A stretch of DNA of 64,000 nucleotides from Coccinella septempunctata (lineage: Eukaryota > Arthropoda > Insecta > Coleoptera > Coccinellidae), in contig NC_058194.1 of assembly GCF_907165205.1 (NCBI RefSeq), positions 124,001-188,000 on the forward strand, read 5' to 3'. The position numbers were made by a program, and so were the translations under genes. The notes under the pieces are model-generated. The model searched no databases. It was not told where the DNA came from and saw only the letters and a list, made by a program, of their open reading frames with translations. Positions 20,685 to 34,861 of this stretch are shown piece after piece. Every line of letters starts with the position of its first letter. Position 1 is the first letter of the stretch.

Positions 20685-20846
20685 GTAAACAGCGTGCGCT
20701 GATAATGCTGTCGACTCTTTTAATCGCATACAATCCCTTCTATGTTGATCCACCCTGCTTTTTGAATATTGTGTCGTCTGTCCAACGTAGACTTTATCAC
20801 ATTCGCCACAGTTTATCTTGTAAATTAAACCTGATTTTTTTTCGGT
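20685..20846 (-). pseudogene. Penelope-like element GIY-YIG endonuclease remnant, U3
   Basis: Minus-strand frame open from 20846 downward. It reads GLIYKINCGECDKVYVGQT, then SRVDQHRRDC and a final ALSAHAV. This is the core of the GIY-YIG nuclease fold (the Y-x-I and V-Y-V-G strands) with the C-x2-C and H residues of the zinc-binding variant found in Penelope-like elements, where the domain sits after the RT. Only about 54 residues are present. The RT is not seen, and a frame change at an A-run marks the upstream edge. Other GIY-YIG families are possible, but the C-x2-C plus QH pattern favours Penelope. Confidence 0.75.
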
Positions 20847-20901
20847 CTATTGTAGCACACAGACCAGCTCGTAGAGCTAGATCTCTCCCTCCAGTCCAGA
20901 G

Positions 20902-23900
20902 GTATGAACGGAAAACTTCATAGGAAGTAGTATCTTACCTAATTCAACCCAAATCGACGATAAAAACCATAGGTCACGCTTCATATAAAAAAGTCGTTCG
21001 GACTCTGAAAATTCCACATATAGTAAAATGTGAGGTTCGGAGACATAATTTTCTTATTTTTCAAAAATTAGGGAAGGTATGAACGGGAAACTTCGTAGGA
21101 AGTAGTATCTTACCTAATTCAACCCAAATCGACGATAAAAACCATAGGTCACGCTTCATATAAAAAAGTCGTTCGGACTCTGAAAATTCCACATATAGTA
21201 AAATGTGAGGTTCGAGGACATGATTTTCTTATTTTTCAAAAATTAGGGAAGGTATGAACGGGAAACTTCGTAGGAAGTAGTATCTTACCTAATTCAATCC
21301 AAATCGACGATAAAAACCATGGGTCACGCTTCATATAAGAAAGTCGTTCGGACTCGGAAAATTCCACATATGGTGAAATGTGAGGTTCGAGCGACATGAT
21401 TTCCTCATTTTTCAAAAACTACTGAAGGAATGTTCGAAAAACATCTCAGGACGTAGTATCGTACCTATACCAACTCAAATCAATGATAAAAACCATAGGT
21501 CACGCTTCATATAAGAAAGTCGTTCGGACTCTGAAAATTCCACATATAGTAAAATGTGAGGTTCGGAGACATAATTTTCTTATTTTCAAAAATTAGGGAA
21601 GGTATGAACGGGAAACTTCGTAGGAAGTAGTATTTCACCTAATTACACCCAAATCGACGATAAAAACCATAGGTCACGCTTCATATAAGAAAGTCGTTCG
21701 GACTCTGAAAATTCCACATATAGTAAAATGTGAGGTTCGGAGACATAATTTTCTTTTTTTCAAAAATTAGGGAAGGTATGAACGGGAAACTTCGTAGGAA
21801 GTAGTATTTCACCTAATTACACCCAAATCGACGATAAAAACCATAGGTCACGTTTCATATAAGAAAGTCGTTCGGACTCTGAAAATTCCACATATAGTAA
21901 AATGTGAGGTTCGGAGACATAATTTTCTTTTTTTCAAAAATTAGGGAAGGTATGAACGGGAAACTTCGTAGGAAGTAGTATTTCACCTAATTACACCCAA
22001 ATCGACGATAAAAACCATAGGTCACGCTTCATATAAGAAAGTCGTTCGGACTCTGAAAATTCCACATATAGTAAAATGTGAGGTTCGGAGACATAATTTT
22101 CTTTTTTTCAAAAATTAGGGATGGTATGAACGGGAAACTTCGTAGGAAGTAGTATTTCACCTAATTACACCCAAATCGACGATAAAAACCATAGGTCACG
22201 CTTCATATAAGAATGTCGTTCGGACTCTGAAAATTCCACATATAGTAAAATGTGAGGTTCGAAGACATAATTTTCTTTTTTTCAAAAATTAGGGAAGGTA
22301 TGAACGGGAAACTTCGTAGGAAGTAGTATTTCACCTAATTACACCCAAATCGACGATAAAAACCATAGGTCACGCTTCATATAAGAAAGTCGTTCGGACT
22401 CTGAAAATTCCACATATAGTAAAACATGATTTTCTTATTTTTCAAAAACTAGGGAAGGTATGAACGGGAAACTTCGTAGGAAGTAGTATCTCACCTAACT
22501 CAACCCAAATCGACGATGAAAACCATAGGTCACGCTTCATATAAGAAAGTCGTTCGGACTCTGAAAATTCCACATATAGTAAAATGTGAGGTTCGGAGAC
22601 ATAATTTTCTTTTTTTCAAAAATTAGGGAAGGTATGAACGGGAAACTTCGTAGGAAGTAGTATTTCACCTAATCACACCCAAATCGACGATAAAAACCAT
22701 AGGTCACGCTTCATATAAGAAAGTCGTTCGGACTCTGAAAATTCCACATATAGTAAAATGCGAGGTTCGGAGACATAATTTTCTTTTTTTCAAAAATTAG
22801 GGAAGGTATGAACGGGAAACTTCGTAGGAAGTAGTATCTTACCTAATTCAACCCAAATCGACGATAAAAACCATGGGTCACGCTTCATATAAAAAAGTCG
22901 TTCGGACTCTGAAAATTCCACATATAGTAAAATGTGAGGTTCGAGGACATGATTTTCGTATTTTTCAAAAATTAGCAGAGTTATGAACGGAAAACTTCCT
23001 AGGAAGTGGTATCTCACCTAATTCAACCCAAATCGACGATAAAAACCATAGGTCACGCTTCATATAAGAAAGTCGTTCGGACTCGGAAAATTCCACATAT
23101 GGTGAAATGTGAGGTTCGAGCGACATGATTTCCTCATTTTTCAAAAACTACTGAAGGAAGGTTCGAAAAACATCTCAGGACGTAGTATCGTACCTATACC
23201 AACTCAAATCAATGATAAAAACCATAGGTCACGCTTCATATAAGAAAGTCGTTCGGACTCTGAAAATTCCACATATAGTAAAATGTGAGGTTCGGAGACA
23301 TAATTTTCTTTTTTTCAAAAATTAGGGAAGGTATGAACGGGAAACTTCGTAGGAAGTAGTATTTCACCTAATTACACCCAAATCGACGATAAAAACCATA
23401 GGTCACGCTTCATATAAGAAAGTCGTTCGGACTCTGAAAATTCCACATATAGTAAAATGTGAGGTTCGGAGACATAATTTTCTTTTTTTCAAAAATTAGG
23501 GAAGGTATGAACGGGAAACTTCGTAGGAAGTAGTATTTCACCTAATTACACCCAAATCGACGATAAAAACCATAGGTCACGCTTCATATAAGAAAGTCGT
23601 TCGGACTCTGAAAATTCCACATATAGTAAAATGTGAGGTTCGGAGACATAATTTTCTTTTTTTCAAAAACTAGGGAAGGTATGAACGGGAAACTTCGTAG
23701 GAAGTAGTATCTCACCTAATTCAACCCAAATCGACGATAAAAACCATAGGTCACGTTTCATATAAGAAAGTCGTTCGGACTCTGAAAATTCCACATATAG
23801 TAAAATGTGAGGTTCGGAGACATAATTTTCTTTTTTTCAAAAATTAGGGAAGGTATGAACGGGAAACTTCGTAGGAAGTAGTATTTCACCTAATTACACC

Positions 23901-26900
23901 CAAATCGACGATAAAAACCATAGGTCACGCTTCATATAAGAAAGTCGTTCGGACTCTGAAAATTCCACATATAGTAAAATGTGAGGTTCGGAGACATAAT
24001 TTTCTTTTTTTCAAAAATTAGGGATGGTATGAACGGGAAACTTCGTAGGAAGTAGTATTTCACCTAATTACACCCAAATCGACGATAAAAACCATAGGTC
24101 ACGCTTCATATAAGAATGTCGTTCGGACTCTGAAAATTCCACATATAGTAAAATGTGAGGTTCGGAGACATAATTTTCTTTTTTTCAAAAATTAGGGAAG
24201 GTATGAACGGGAAACTTCGTAGGAAGTAGTATTTCACCTAATTACACCCAAATCGACGATAAAAACCATAGGTCACGCTTCATATAAGAAAGTCGTTCGG
24301 ACTCTGAAAATTCCACATATAGTAAAACATGATTTTCTTATTTTTCAAAAACTAGGGAAGGTATGAACGGGAAACTTCGTAGGAAGTAGTATCTCACCTA
24401 ACTCAACCCAAATCGACGATAAAAACCATAGGTCACGCTTCATATAAGAAAGTCGTTCGGACTCTGAAAATTCCACATATAGTAAAATGTGAGGTTCGGA
24501 GACATAATTTTCTTTTTTTCAAAAATTAGGGAAGGTATGAACGGGAAACTTCGTAGGAAGTAGTATTTCACCTAATCACACCCAAATCGACGATAAAAAC
24601 CATAGGTCACGCTTCATATAAGAAAGTCGTTCGGACTCTGAAAATTCCACATATAGTAAAATGCGAGGTTCGGAGACATAATTTTCTTTTTTTCAAAAAT
24701 TAGGGAAGGTATGAACGGGAAACTTCGTAGGAAGTAGTATTTCACCTAATTACACCCAAATCGACGATAAAAACCATAGGTCACGCTTCATATAAGAAAG
24801 TCGTTCGGACTCTGAAAATTCCACATATAGTAAAATGTGAGGTTCGGAGACATAATTTTCTTTTTTTCAAAAATTAGGGAAGGTATGAACGGGAAACTTC
24901 GTAGGAAGTAGTATTTCACCTAATTACACCCAAATCGACGATAAAAACCATAGGTCACGCTTCATATAAGAAAGTCGTTCGGACTCTGAAAATTCCACAT
25001 ATAGTAAAATGTGAGGTTCGAGGACATGATTTTCTTATTTTTCAAAAATTAGGGAAGGTATGAACGGGAAACTTCGTAGGAAGTAGTATCTTACCTAATT
25101 CAATCCAAATCGACGATAAAAACCATGGGTCACGCTTCATATAAGAAAGTCGTTCGGACTCTGAAAATTCCACATATAGTAAAATGTGAGGTTCGGAGAC
25201 ATAATTTTCTTATTTTTCAAAAATTAGGGAAGGTATGAACGGGAAACTTCGTAGGAAGTAGTATCTTACCTAATTCAACCCAAATCGACGATAAAAACCA
25301 TGGGTCACGCTTCATATAAGAAAGTCGTTCGGATTCTGAAAATTCCACATATGGTAAAATGTGAGGTTCGAGGACATGATTTTCGTATTTTTCAAAAATT
25401 AGCAGAGTTATGAACGGAAAACTTCCTAGGAAGTGGTATCTCACCTAATTCAACCCAAATCGACGATAAAAACCATAGGTCACGCTTCATATAAGAAAGT
25501 CGTTCGGACTCTGAAAATTCCACATATGGTAAAATGTGAGGTTCGAGGACATGATTTTCGTATTTTTCAAAAATTAGCAGAGTTATGAACGGAAAACTTC
25601 CTAGGAAGTGGTATCTCACCTAATTCAACCCAAATCGACGATAAAAACCATAGGTCACGCTTCATATAAGAAAGTCGTTCGGACTCGGAAAATTCCACAT
25701 ATGGTGAAATGTGAGGTTCGAGCGACATGATTTCCTCATTTTTCAAAAACTACTGAAGGAATGTTCGAAAAACATCTCAGGACGTAGTATCGTACCTATA
25801 CCAACTCAAATCAATGATAAAAACCATAGGTCACGCTTCATATAAGAAATTCGTTCGGACTCTGAAAATTCCACATATAGTAAAATGTGAGGTTCGAGGA
25901 AGTAGTATCTTACCTAATTCAACCCAAATCGACGATAAAAACCATGGGTCACGCTTCATATAAAAAAGTCGTTCGGACTCTGAAAATTCCACATATAGTA
26001 AAATGTGAGGTTCGAGGACATGATTTTCGTATTTTTCAAAAATTAGCAGAGTTATGAACGGAAAACTTCCTAGGAAGTGGTATCTCACCTAATTCAACCC
26101 AAATCGACGATAAAAACCATAGGTCACGCTTCATATAAGAAAGTCGTTCGGACTCGGAAAATTCCACATATGGTGAAATGTGAGGTTCGAGCGACATGAT
26201 TTCCTCATTTTTCAAAAACTACTGAAGGAATGTTCGAAAAACATCTCAGGGCGTAGTATCGTACCTATACCAACTCAAATCAATGATAAAAACCATAGGT
26301 CACGCTTCATATAAGAAAGTCGTTCGGACTCTGAAAATTCCACATATAGTAAAATGTGAGGTTCGGAGACATAATTTTCTTATTTTTCAAAAATTAGGGA
26401 AGGTATGAACGGGAAACTTCGTAGGAAGTAGTATCTTACCTAATTCAACCCAAATCGACGATAAAAACCATAGGTCACGCTTCATATAAAAAAGTCGTTC
26501 GGACTCTGAAAATTCCACATATAGTAAAATGTGAGGTTCGAGGACATGATTTTCTTATTTTTCAAAAATTAGGGAAGGTATGAACGGGAAACTTCGTAGG
26601 AAGTAGTATCTTACCTAATTCAACCCAAATCGACGATAAAAACCATGGGTCACGCTTCATATAAGAAAGTCGTTCGGACTCTGAAAATTCCACATATGGT
26701 AAAATGTGAGGTTCGAGGACATGATTTTCGTATTTTTCAAAAATTAGCAGAGTTATGAACGGAAAACTTCCTAGGAAGTGGTATCTCACCTAATTCAACC
26801 CAAATCGACGATAAAAACCATAGGTCACGCTTCATATAAGAAAGTCGTTCGGACTCGGAAAATTCCACATATGGTGAAATGTGAGGTTCGAGCGACATGA

Positions 26901-27743
26901 TTTCCTCATTTTTCAAAAACTACTGAAGGAATGTTCGAAAAACATCTCAGGACGTAGTATCGTACCTATACCAACTCAAATCAATGATAAAAACCATAGG
27001 TCACGCTTCATATAAGAAAGTCGTTCGGACTCGGAAAATTCCACATATGGTGAAATGTGAGGTTCGAGCGACATGATTTCCTCATTTTTCAAAAACTACT
27101 GAAGGAATGTTCGAAAAACATCTCAGGACGTAGTATCGTACCTATACCAACTCAAATCAATGATAAAAACCATAGGTCACGCTTCATATAAGAAAGTCGT
27201 TCGGACTCTGATAATTCCACATATGGTAAAATGTGAGGTTCGAGGACATGATTTTCGTATTTTTCAAAAATTAGCAGAGTTATGAACGGAAAACTTCCTA
27301 GGAAGTGGTATCTCACCTAATTCAACCCAAATCGACGATAAAAACCATAGGTCACGCTTCATATAAGAAAGTCGTTCGGACTCGGAAAATTCCACATATG
27401 GTGGAATGTGAGGTTCGAGCGACATGATTTCCTCATTTTTCAAAAACTACTGAAGGAATGTTCGAAAAACATCTCAGGAGGTAGTATCGTACCTATACCA
27501 ACTCAAATCAATGATAAAAACCATAGGTCATGCTTTATATAAGAAACCTGTTCGGACTCTGAAAATTCCACATATAGTAAAATGTGAGGTTCGGGCGATA
27601 TGATTTCCTTATTTTTCAGAAACTATTGGAGGAATGTTCTAAAAGCAGCTCAGGAGGTAGTATCGTACCTATACCAACCCAAATCAACGATAAAAACCAT
27701 AGGTCATGCTTCATATAAGAAACTTGTTCGGACCCTGAAAATT
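20902..27743. repeat. 175-bp satellite array A3
   Basis: About 39 monomers. The left and right ends hold A, B and C types as in A1/A2. The middle (about 21540-25020) is filled by type D, recognised by agtatttcacctaattacaccc and a T-run in ttttctttttttcaaaaatt, period 174. Two monomers at 22421 and 24324 carry a ~15-bp deletion (agtaaaacatgatttt). One monomer near 25895 is shortened by roughly 100 bp. Confidence 0.97.
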
Positions 27744-28228
27744 GTCGCGGTCTTCTGGAGGGTTACCCCATGCTCTCCTAGCATATGTAGGTAGAGAGGG
27801 CTCGGTCTCGGACACATAACGATGTTTAACGTTGAAAAGAGTCGTTCGGATGGGAGACCATAGGTGGTTGCTCCGATGCATATTTTCGTTTATGTCTTCG
27901 TTTAATAAAGTGTTATTATCCCGAAAGGTGCATTCGAAACTTATGTATGAGAGACCTTCAGACATATTACGAGTGTGAGACTGATACGATTAGAGATATT
28001 CGATGCGATCCGAGGCAAATCGCCCCGGATCTAATGAATATGTACGTAATTGTGATTCTGGAGGGTTATCCCATGTCCTCCAGACATATATGTAAAGGGA
28101 TGGAGAATGGGTCATGCTGGCCAGTCGTGGCGGATTTCTTTTTCTAGGATGAAGTTGCTGTTCTGGTTGGTAGGCTCGAATCGGATCCCCGCAGTGATGG
28201 GCTTGACGTGATTTTGTAGAATAAGTCG
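27744..28228. other. 485-bp post-array flank, copy 3
   Basis: Same layout. Shares ccttcagacatattac (near 27955) only with copy 4; copies 1 and 2 read ccttcggacatattac. This links U3 and U4 ends as recent duplicates. Confidence 0.7.
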
Positions 28229-29927
28229 GTGCATTATCAGAATTAAGCTCCGATGTGCGAACTTTGAAGTGGTTGATCTCAGCTAGTCTTTGTTCTTCCG
28301 GAGTATTCTCGATCTCGATGTATCGCTTCTATGTTTCATCTCTTGCCTTGAGCGACCCCTCGCAGCGAGATCGCGGTCCGCTTCGTATCTTTGTATTCGA
28401 ATGGCCATTATGCGATCGACTATAAAAAACGTGTCTAACCTTTCGGTTTTACCTTTCGGTTATGTCACTACACTTTGCGACCACTCACTCCTCGGACTTC
28501 CTTCCGAACGAGAATGAATTACATCTCTCATTCACCGAGTCGTTATGTTTTCTTATATAGCGAAGGGTTGAGAATGTGTATGGAGCCGGGGGTTTACCAC
28601 TTGTGGCAAACGCCTCGGCGAGGGACATAACGGTCTCAGTTTCTTTGCGGTCTAGTAGAAACGTTCAAGGCTTAGAACTCCTGTGTTCGGAGCTAATCGT
28701 ATCTCTGGGCTCGCAAGGTGCTAAACCTTAGTCTTCCGACGCGGTTAGTGCCATATTACAAGGGTCCGCGCGTAGCTCGTCTGTTATCCTTCTGCCGTGT
28801 TGTCTGATTTTCGAGGAGGGTGTTCGACTGCGATTTCGATTGAATTTCGTTAGTCGATTTACCCGAAGATTGTTGATGTACATAGGCGAAGATGCTGACG
28901 TCTCGTGGACCTATCGTGTGAACATAGTCAGTTCACATAGGTTAGTTTTACCCCTACTGATGACTTATATTTAGCTTCTATGAGCCGTAAGACTCAAACA
29001 ATGTGACTTTACCAAGGCATCAGACGTGTTCGTCTGGTGTCGCACGAGCCAAGGTTGCCGTTTGGAGCTAATGGTCAGCGGCGGGATCGCCACGTTCGAC
29101 CTGGGCCCTTGAGGGTCAATCCTTGACGGTTAATCATGGTTCAATTTCGATGTTGAAGCTTTAAATAATTGCCTGTAGGCAACTTACATCCTGGCAAGGG
29201 TGACACTGGGTACATCGGTTTCCATGCTACGGATCTGTTGATACTCTGCCCTTAGCTTGGGGATTCGTCTTGTCGATTAGACGAGACCCCGTAACGAAGA
29301 TGAAAGCCTCTTCTCCAGCTCGAAGACGATACACACATTTCGTGTCAGTATCCGTAGTTTACAGAAAAAACGATTCAAAACGTTATAGTTTTCTGAACAC
29401 TTCACATAAACATGTACGAGAATAGCAATAGTACACTTCAAAATAATAAATGAAAAACCGTCTATGTGACCGATAATGCCTGACAAAAAGAATTGTTAAA
29501 ACTGATGGAGATGTTTGTCTCCCATATCTTCATTAAATTGAATAAATAAAGGGCGAATGATAGCGCAAGATGATATCACGATAGCGCGATCCGGTTATCG
29601 ACTATAAGTTTCGGAGCTGTACGAAATAACGTACTGAACCGGGTGCTGTAGGACTGGAACGTGACCACGATAGTCAATATTAAATGCGTTCGGGTGAATA
29701 ACGTGTTGAATCATTTTCTAGTTTTGAATGCGACCCTTCCTGCCAATAACGTGTTGATTCAACGTGAAATTCATCCGAAATCAGTATCAATTCAATATAA
29801 AATTTTTGTCAACCACCGTCACCGAGAAACGTAAATAACACTTTCCAGTATGAAAATTTAAGAAAAAGTAATAAGACTCGAACACTTCGCTACGCTATTA
29901 TGAGTCCAGCCAGAATTCTCACAGCAC
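28229..29927. other. Noncoding core, copy 4
   Basis: Collinear copy with the long-form markers and no private rearrangement that I can see. No gene is recognised. Confidence 0.6.
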
Positions 29928-29954
29928 GCTTCCGAATACGGAAATCCCTACTTG

Positions 29955-30422
29955 TCAGAAGAATGGAACATACTTCGGAAGATCGCTGATAGTTACTAGG
30001 AAAACAACCGGTCCAAGAATAGATTCCTGTCCCACACCAATCTCCATCGGCCTCACCTTCGAGTACTTTACATCCACAAGGGTCACCTGTAACCTATTTT
30101 CTAAGATGGAACCGATCAATTTTATAGATCGATAGCATCGAATCCATGCAACCGTCCACGAATGATGACAAGCAGCAATTCTTTTCATATTCGAAGCAGT
30201 CAATTATTGCATAGTTAATCAAATTGCATCTGTGGTCCTTCGTCCCGCTCGAAAACCAAACTGCGATCAAAAGAATAGATGATTTTTTCCACGAACTATT
30301 CAACAATCTGGTTGGAAATTATTTTCTCGATGATCTTCGAGGAAATAGGACGATAATTATCATCACCCTTCTTGTGAACCGGTATCACCATCGAGATTTT
30401 TAGGCAACTCCGACCGTGATAC
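29955..30422 (-). pseudogene. Non-LTR reverse transcriptase remnant, copy 4
   Basis: U4 copy; its translated open segments are the same as in the other units. Followed on its 5' side by the BEL/Pao remnant. Confidence 0.8.
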
Positions 30423-30431
30423 ACCTGTTCA

Positions 30432-31048
30432 CCAGTTTTGTTAGTGTATTCCATTTCCCTGCGTTAGCATTTATCCATGATATGACAACTTTCTAGACGG
30501 ACCATGCGTACACTTTTGTATTGTTGTGCTCCAGAGCCGTAACGGAGCGGTTGATGAATTTGGCCAAAAGCAGAGCTCCACAGAGTTGGGATTTTCTTCG
30601 TAATTCTTTTTGGTGAAAGTTTTGATTTTGACGTGAGCAGTCGTACTTGTATGTTTCCGCTGGTGTCCATCGTTTTTTTTTCCATATGCCTTTAGGGATG
30701 CATCTGAGAATTCGTGTATTTTTAATGTCTGATAGCGGTTTAGGTGAATCTAACTTTTTATTTGAATTTCTTCTAGTTCTGGAAGTTCGCTTTTGTAGTT
30801 ATTCCAAGCATTTCTTATTTGATCTGGTAGTAGTTCATCCCTAGAGGTGTTGTTTTTCCATATTTCTCTGCCTGAATTATGGTTCGTGATAATAATCCTA
30901 GAGGGTCGAAAATTGTGGAAATTTCTGATAGGATTTTTCTCTTTGTTAGTCGACACTCGCAGTTCTGTCTAATTTGGTAGTGTATGCTATCTTCTCCGGT
31001 TGTCCATGAAATACCGAGTTTTTTCGTTGAGCTGCTCTTGTCATTCAA
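30432..31048 (-). pseudogene. BEL/Pao pol remnant, longer copy 4
   Basis: U4 copy; the segments at 30750-30956 and 30815-31048 translate exactly as in U3, with the same frameshift. Confidence 0.9.
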
Positions 31049-31280
31049 TAAGAGGTAAGCTGGGTTTCGGATTGTTTATTGAACTTTTACCCCTATGAAA
31101 CAGAAACACAACGGACTGATTGAGCAACACCAAATTACAGTGACAAAAATTAAAAACATAATTGAAAGTTTCCACACAAAATAATATGGACCAGATAGCA
31201 CAAATATATTCAAGCAATTTATGGAAAAGCTACTTCATTAGTTGTGGACAAGAATTCCTTACATTTACTATTAAAAATGA

Positions 31281-31547
31281 AAAACACACGCATTTGTCAT
31301 TTATGGTCTGTGGAAACAATTTCGAACTGAAATAAGTGAAATCCAAGAGGAATTAAGGAATAACTACAATGTCAAAAGAAACGAATTTTTTTTTCCTAGT
31401 CATAACAGACAACTACACCACCCTGAAGGAACCACAAAAATACGTGCGAATACTAAAATACAGATGCAACGTGGGAAAGGCACCATAATCCAGTGTCGCA
31501 AATGCCAACAATGGGCTTACGCCATTACGAATAACCCCATAATGTAA
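31281..31547 (+). pseudogene. Jockey-like ORF1 (gag) remnant, U4
   Basis: Same frame and same loss of the knuckle histidine as the U3 copy. No additional break. Confidence 0.72.
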
Positions 31548-32133
31548 AATGAAATATGCAGCGAATCAGTTTTCGGCCACCTGCGCTAAGATGTAAAGAA
31601 GGGACATCTTCGGAAAATCGATAATGACGACATCCAAAAGAACTAAAACCAACATACATATATTGTGTTGTCTTTGTCTTGCTAAGAATAAAAAAAAGTT
31701 CTGTAGTATGTTCGTGAGAAACATAAGAGAGAGGTAGTTTGTTCTTCAGGAATAACTGTCAAAATTTGAACAGATGGTAACAACAATATATCTGTAACAT
31801 TTCAGTATCAATTTGATTCATCTCTTTATTTAGAATTGTACGTATTCAGTGAGATTTGTTGAAACACATATGCGTGGCATCGAGCATGATGATTACCTCA
31901 AAACAAAATTATCTACTATCAGTATTTCAGCAGCACCTTCAGATCAAAAAGTCTGCAGATGGAGTATCAAAAGTGACGATAATGAAAGAGGCTACGGATG
32001 TATTCTCAACCTACGCTTGACAAACCTCACACAGAAAATACAGTTGACCTCAGAAAAAGAAAAGGAAGATAAATTTGACAATACATTAATAATATTTATA
32101 ATCTTGACCCTCAGTCACAACCACACGAAACGC

Positions 32134-32396
32134 ATCTTTTAGGTATGAGTTTATGCTATAAAATGCATTTTTAAGTAGGTAGCATTCAACTGTTTTAAGA
32201 AATGTTTTGCTGTCTAGAAGCTGCACATTGCCAGGCGAGACATTATAAAATAAGGGTCCGTAATAGTTTACTCCCTATCGACTATGACTCAGTCTTAATT
32301 TTTGTATGTTTATATGTAAGGTTTGCCTGGTATTATGATCATGTATATCATTATTTCTTGTATATGAACCAAGGTTCTCCCTTACATATTTTAAGC

Positions 32397-32434
<38 letters not shown>

Positions 32435-34577
32435 GGATGGAATTGTAAACAGATTATTGTTGACAAATACAGTCGCGACATCTTCCCTATAATCCATTCC
32501 AAAAATGACACGCTGAACCTTCCTTTGCAACCCAAATATCCTGCTGGAACGTGGGGAGTGACCCCATGCAAGAATTCCATATCTACAATGGGACAGAAAT
32601 ATTGAGTAATATGCTGTTAATAATTACTGCCTCGGTAATTCGTTTCGTAAGGACCTCATTACGAAAATGCTTCTTGAAAGTTTTTGCATGACTCTCCCAC
32701 GACAAGATTGGATCCAAGCAAAAACCCAGAAACATTGAACTTTCCTGTTCGCCTTTTTTTTATGAGTGAACATTATTGTTCTAGTTTTCATTTAGGCTTA
32801 GACCATTTTTACCAAACCATGTTAATGCTGACCCTTTAGCCGTGTTAATTTGTTCATATACGGTTTTTTTCTCGGTGTTTTAAACAAGAATTGTTGTGTC
32901 ATCAGCAAAAAGTATGGAGTCCAAGCTGGAGCCCAAACTAAGATTGCTAATATGAAGCAAAAAGAGTATGGGCCCCAATACTGACCCCTGTGGCACTCCA
33001 CAGGTAATTTTTTGTGTGTCTGACGTTTTATTATTTATAGATACATACTGTGTCCTGTCGGCTAAATATGAGATCACGAGTTTAATACTGGTTTCATCAA
33101 AATCACTATTTTTTAATTTAGAAATAAGAAGACTGTGGGAAACGCAGTCAAATGCTTTAGTAAGGTCACAAAAGACCGCTCCCACAATCTCTTCGTTCTC
33201 AGTGCCTCATAAAATCTTATTTATTAAATATATAAGAGCATCAGTAGTAGATTTTTTTGCCCTGAAACCAAATTGCCCAAAATTAAATAAATTATATGAC
33301 TCACAAATTTTCACGATTTGATTTTTTAGCACAGTTTCACATACTTTTGTTATCACTGTTATTATAAAGATAGGTCTTAAATTGTTTAAGTCCCTTGAAT
33401 TTTTTTTTTCGAATTGGCAAAACTTCAGCTACCTTCAAGCTGTCAGGAAACACTCCATTCTTTATGCAATTATATATGAGATCAGTCAAGGGGTATAAAA
33501 TTTCTTCTCTGACAGATTTAATATTAGTTTAGAATTCAGATTACAATAGTCAAGACTGGGCTTATTTTTCAGATTTTTTATTATGTCACGCACATCATTG
33601 TAGCTAACAGGCGCAAAACTAAATATAGGGTAACAAAAACCCCCCATCACTACAAGTTTTCCCACAAAAAAAGCTCTTAAGTTCTAGTTGTTTTTTAATC
33701 TCCTTACCGACATTGACAAAAAAAGTATTTATTTCGTCTAGATTTACATTTAATGGTAATTCATCTTTTTTTGTTGGCCTCTTGGTGTTTATTAGGTTCC
33801 AGCAGGTTTTACTTGGATTTGAACTATTTTCAATGGCCTTTTTATTGTGCTCCATTTTTGCCTTCCTTATTGCCTTTTGGTATTTGCGTTTGTATTCCTT
33901 TTTTAGCGTCAAAATTGATCTTGAATCAACATTATGGCAAAGTTCATGTAGAAGGCTCAAATGGTCATGCATTTTTTTTAAGCTTTCATTGAACCAATGT
34001 TTTTTTACTTCAGTTTTTATATTTCTTAATGGGAAACACGCCGCGGCCTCTTCAGATAAAAAAGGTACAAAGGTGTCAAATGAGTGAGCAGGGCTTACCT
34101 GACTGCCCCTCAAAAATTTCCAATTTATTTCGTCAATGGCTTTGTGGAATTTCAAGAGCCCAATTTGGGTTATGGGTCTGGTATAAATTGGGTCAGCCAG
34201 GGTTCTATCCACCTTATCAATTCCCACAGAGATTCTTACAGCTTTATGATCCGAGAACCCCGGTTCATATACTTCAGTGCAATACTTCCTTGTCATTCTG
34301 GTTATAATATTATCTTAACACTCACCTTTCCTTGTAGCCTCAGTAATTGCTATATGGTAGCTAAAAGAATTTAATAAATCTAGCAAATTTGTGTAATCAC
34401 GATTCGAAGTGTGAAAGTGGACATTAAAGTCCCCACAAATAATAATTTCATACGGGTGTGACTGTAGTAGACTACAGTCAAGGATTTTATTTAAACAAGA
34501 CATAAAACAATTTAAATCTCCAAAAGGCGTTCTGCAAAAGTTGTAGAGCATAACATTTTCTACAAATGTTGTCCTAA
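32134..34577 (-). pseudogene. Jockey/CR1-like ORF2 remnant, U4
   Basis: Copy of the U3 remnant: endonuclease part 34315-34551, linker 33619-34296, RT core 32880-33185. The translated blocks match U3 residue for residue with the same stop between endonuclease and linker. It differs in (TA)n length (32 against 34 bp). Confidence 0.92.
32400..32431. repeat. (TA)16 microsatellite inside ORF2 remnant, U4
   Basis: 32-bp TA run at the same place as in U3, one repeat shorter. Confidence 0.85.
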
Positions 34578-34592
34578 GAAATTTTTTCTACG

Positions 34593-34861
34593 TTCAAACG
34601 TTTTTGAGAATAATGCGAGGAGTTAAGCGCTACATGCTGAAGCGAAAATTCGCTCAATGGAAAATAGTACATTCTAAGGTTCAGTCAGAGACAACATTGA
34701 AATTTTCGTGACTAATTTCGAAATTATCATCATAGAAATACCATGTTATTTTGACAATTGGATGAATGTAAATTAGACTGTGATTCTACATTGACCTTAC
34801 CCTTTCGCATGTGTGGCTAAGCTCCTCGCCCTTACCGCCCTCTAACTCGACAACGGTTGAG
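34593..34861. mobile_element. Foldback (MITE-like) element, U4
   Basis: Collinear copy of 19686-19954 with the same arms. Confidence 0.45.

Larger units (their letters stand above)
15938..20791. mobile_element. Composite transposon block, U3 (absent from U1 and U2)
   Basis: 4,854 bp holding, left to right, the 5' part of BEL/Pao (minus), Jockey ORF1 (plus), Jockey ORF2 (minus), a foldback element, an RTE tail (plus), an AT run and most of the GIY-YIG fragment (minus). Mixed orientation and truncated ends show a nest of successive insertions, not one element. Confidence 0.88.
13321..28228. repeat. Higher-order repeat unit U3 (long form)
   Basis: Third unit and the first long form. It shares the core with U1/U2 but carries 15938-20791, absent from them, and a 6.8-kb satellite array dominated by a subtype not found in U1/U2. 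Core markers shared by U3-U5 and not by U1/U2 include tacccctactg near 14041, ttaccaaggc near 14102 and ttcttatatagc near 13642. Confidence 0.95.
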
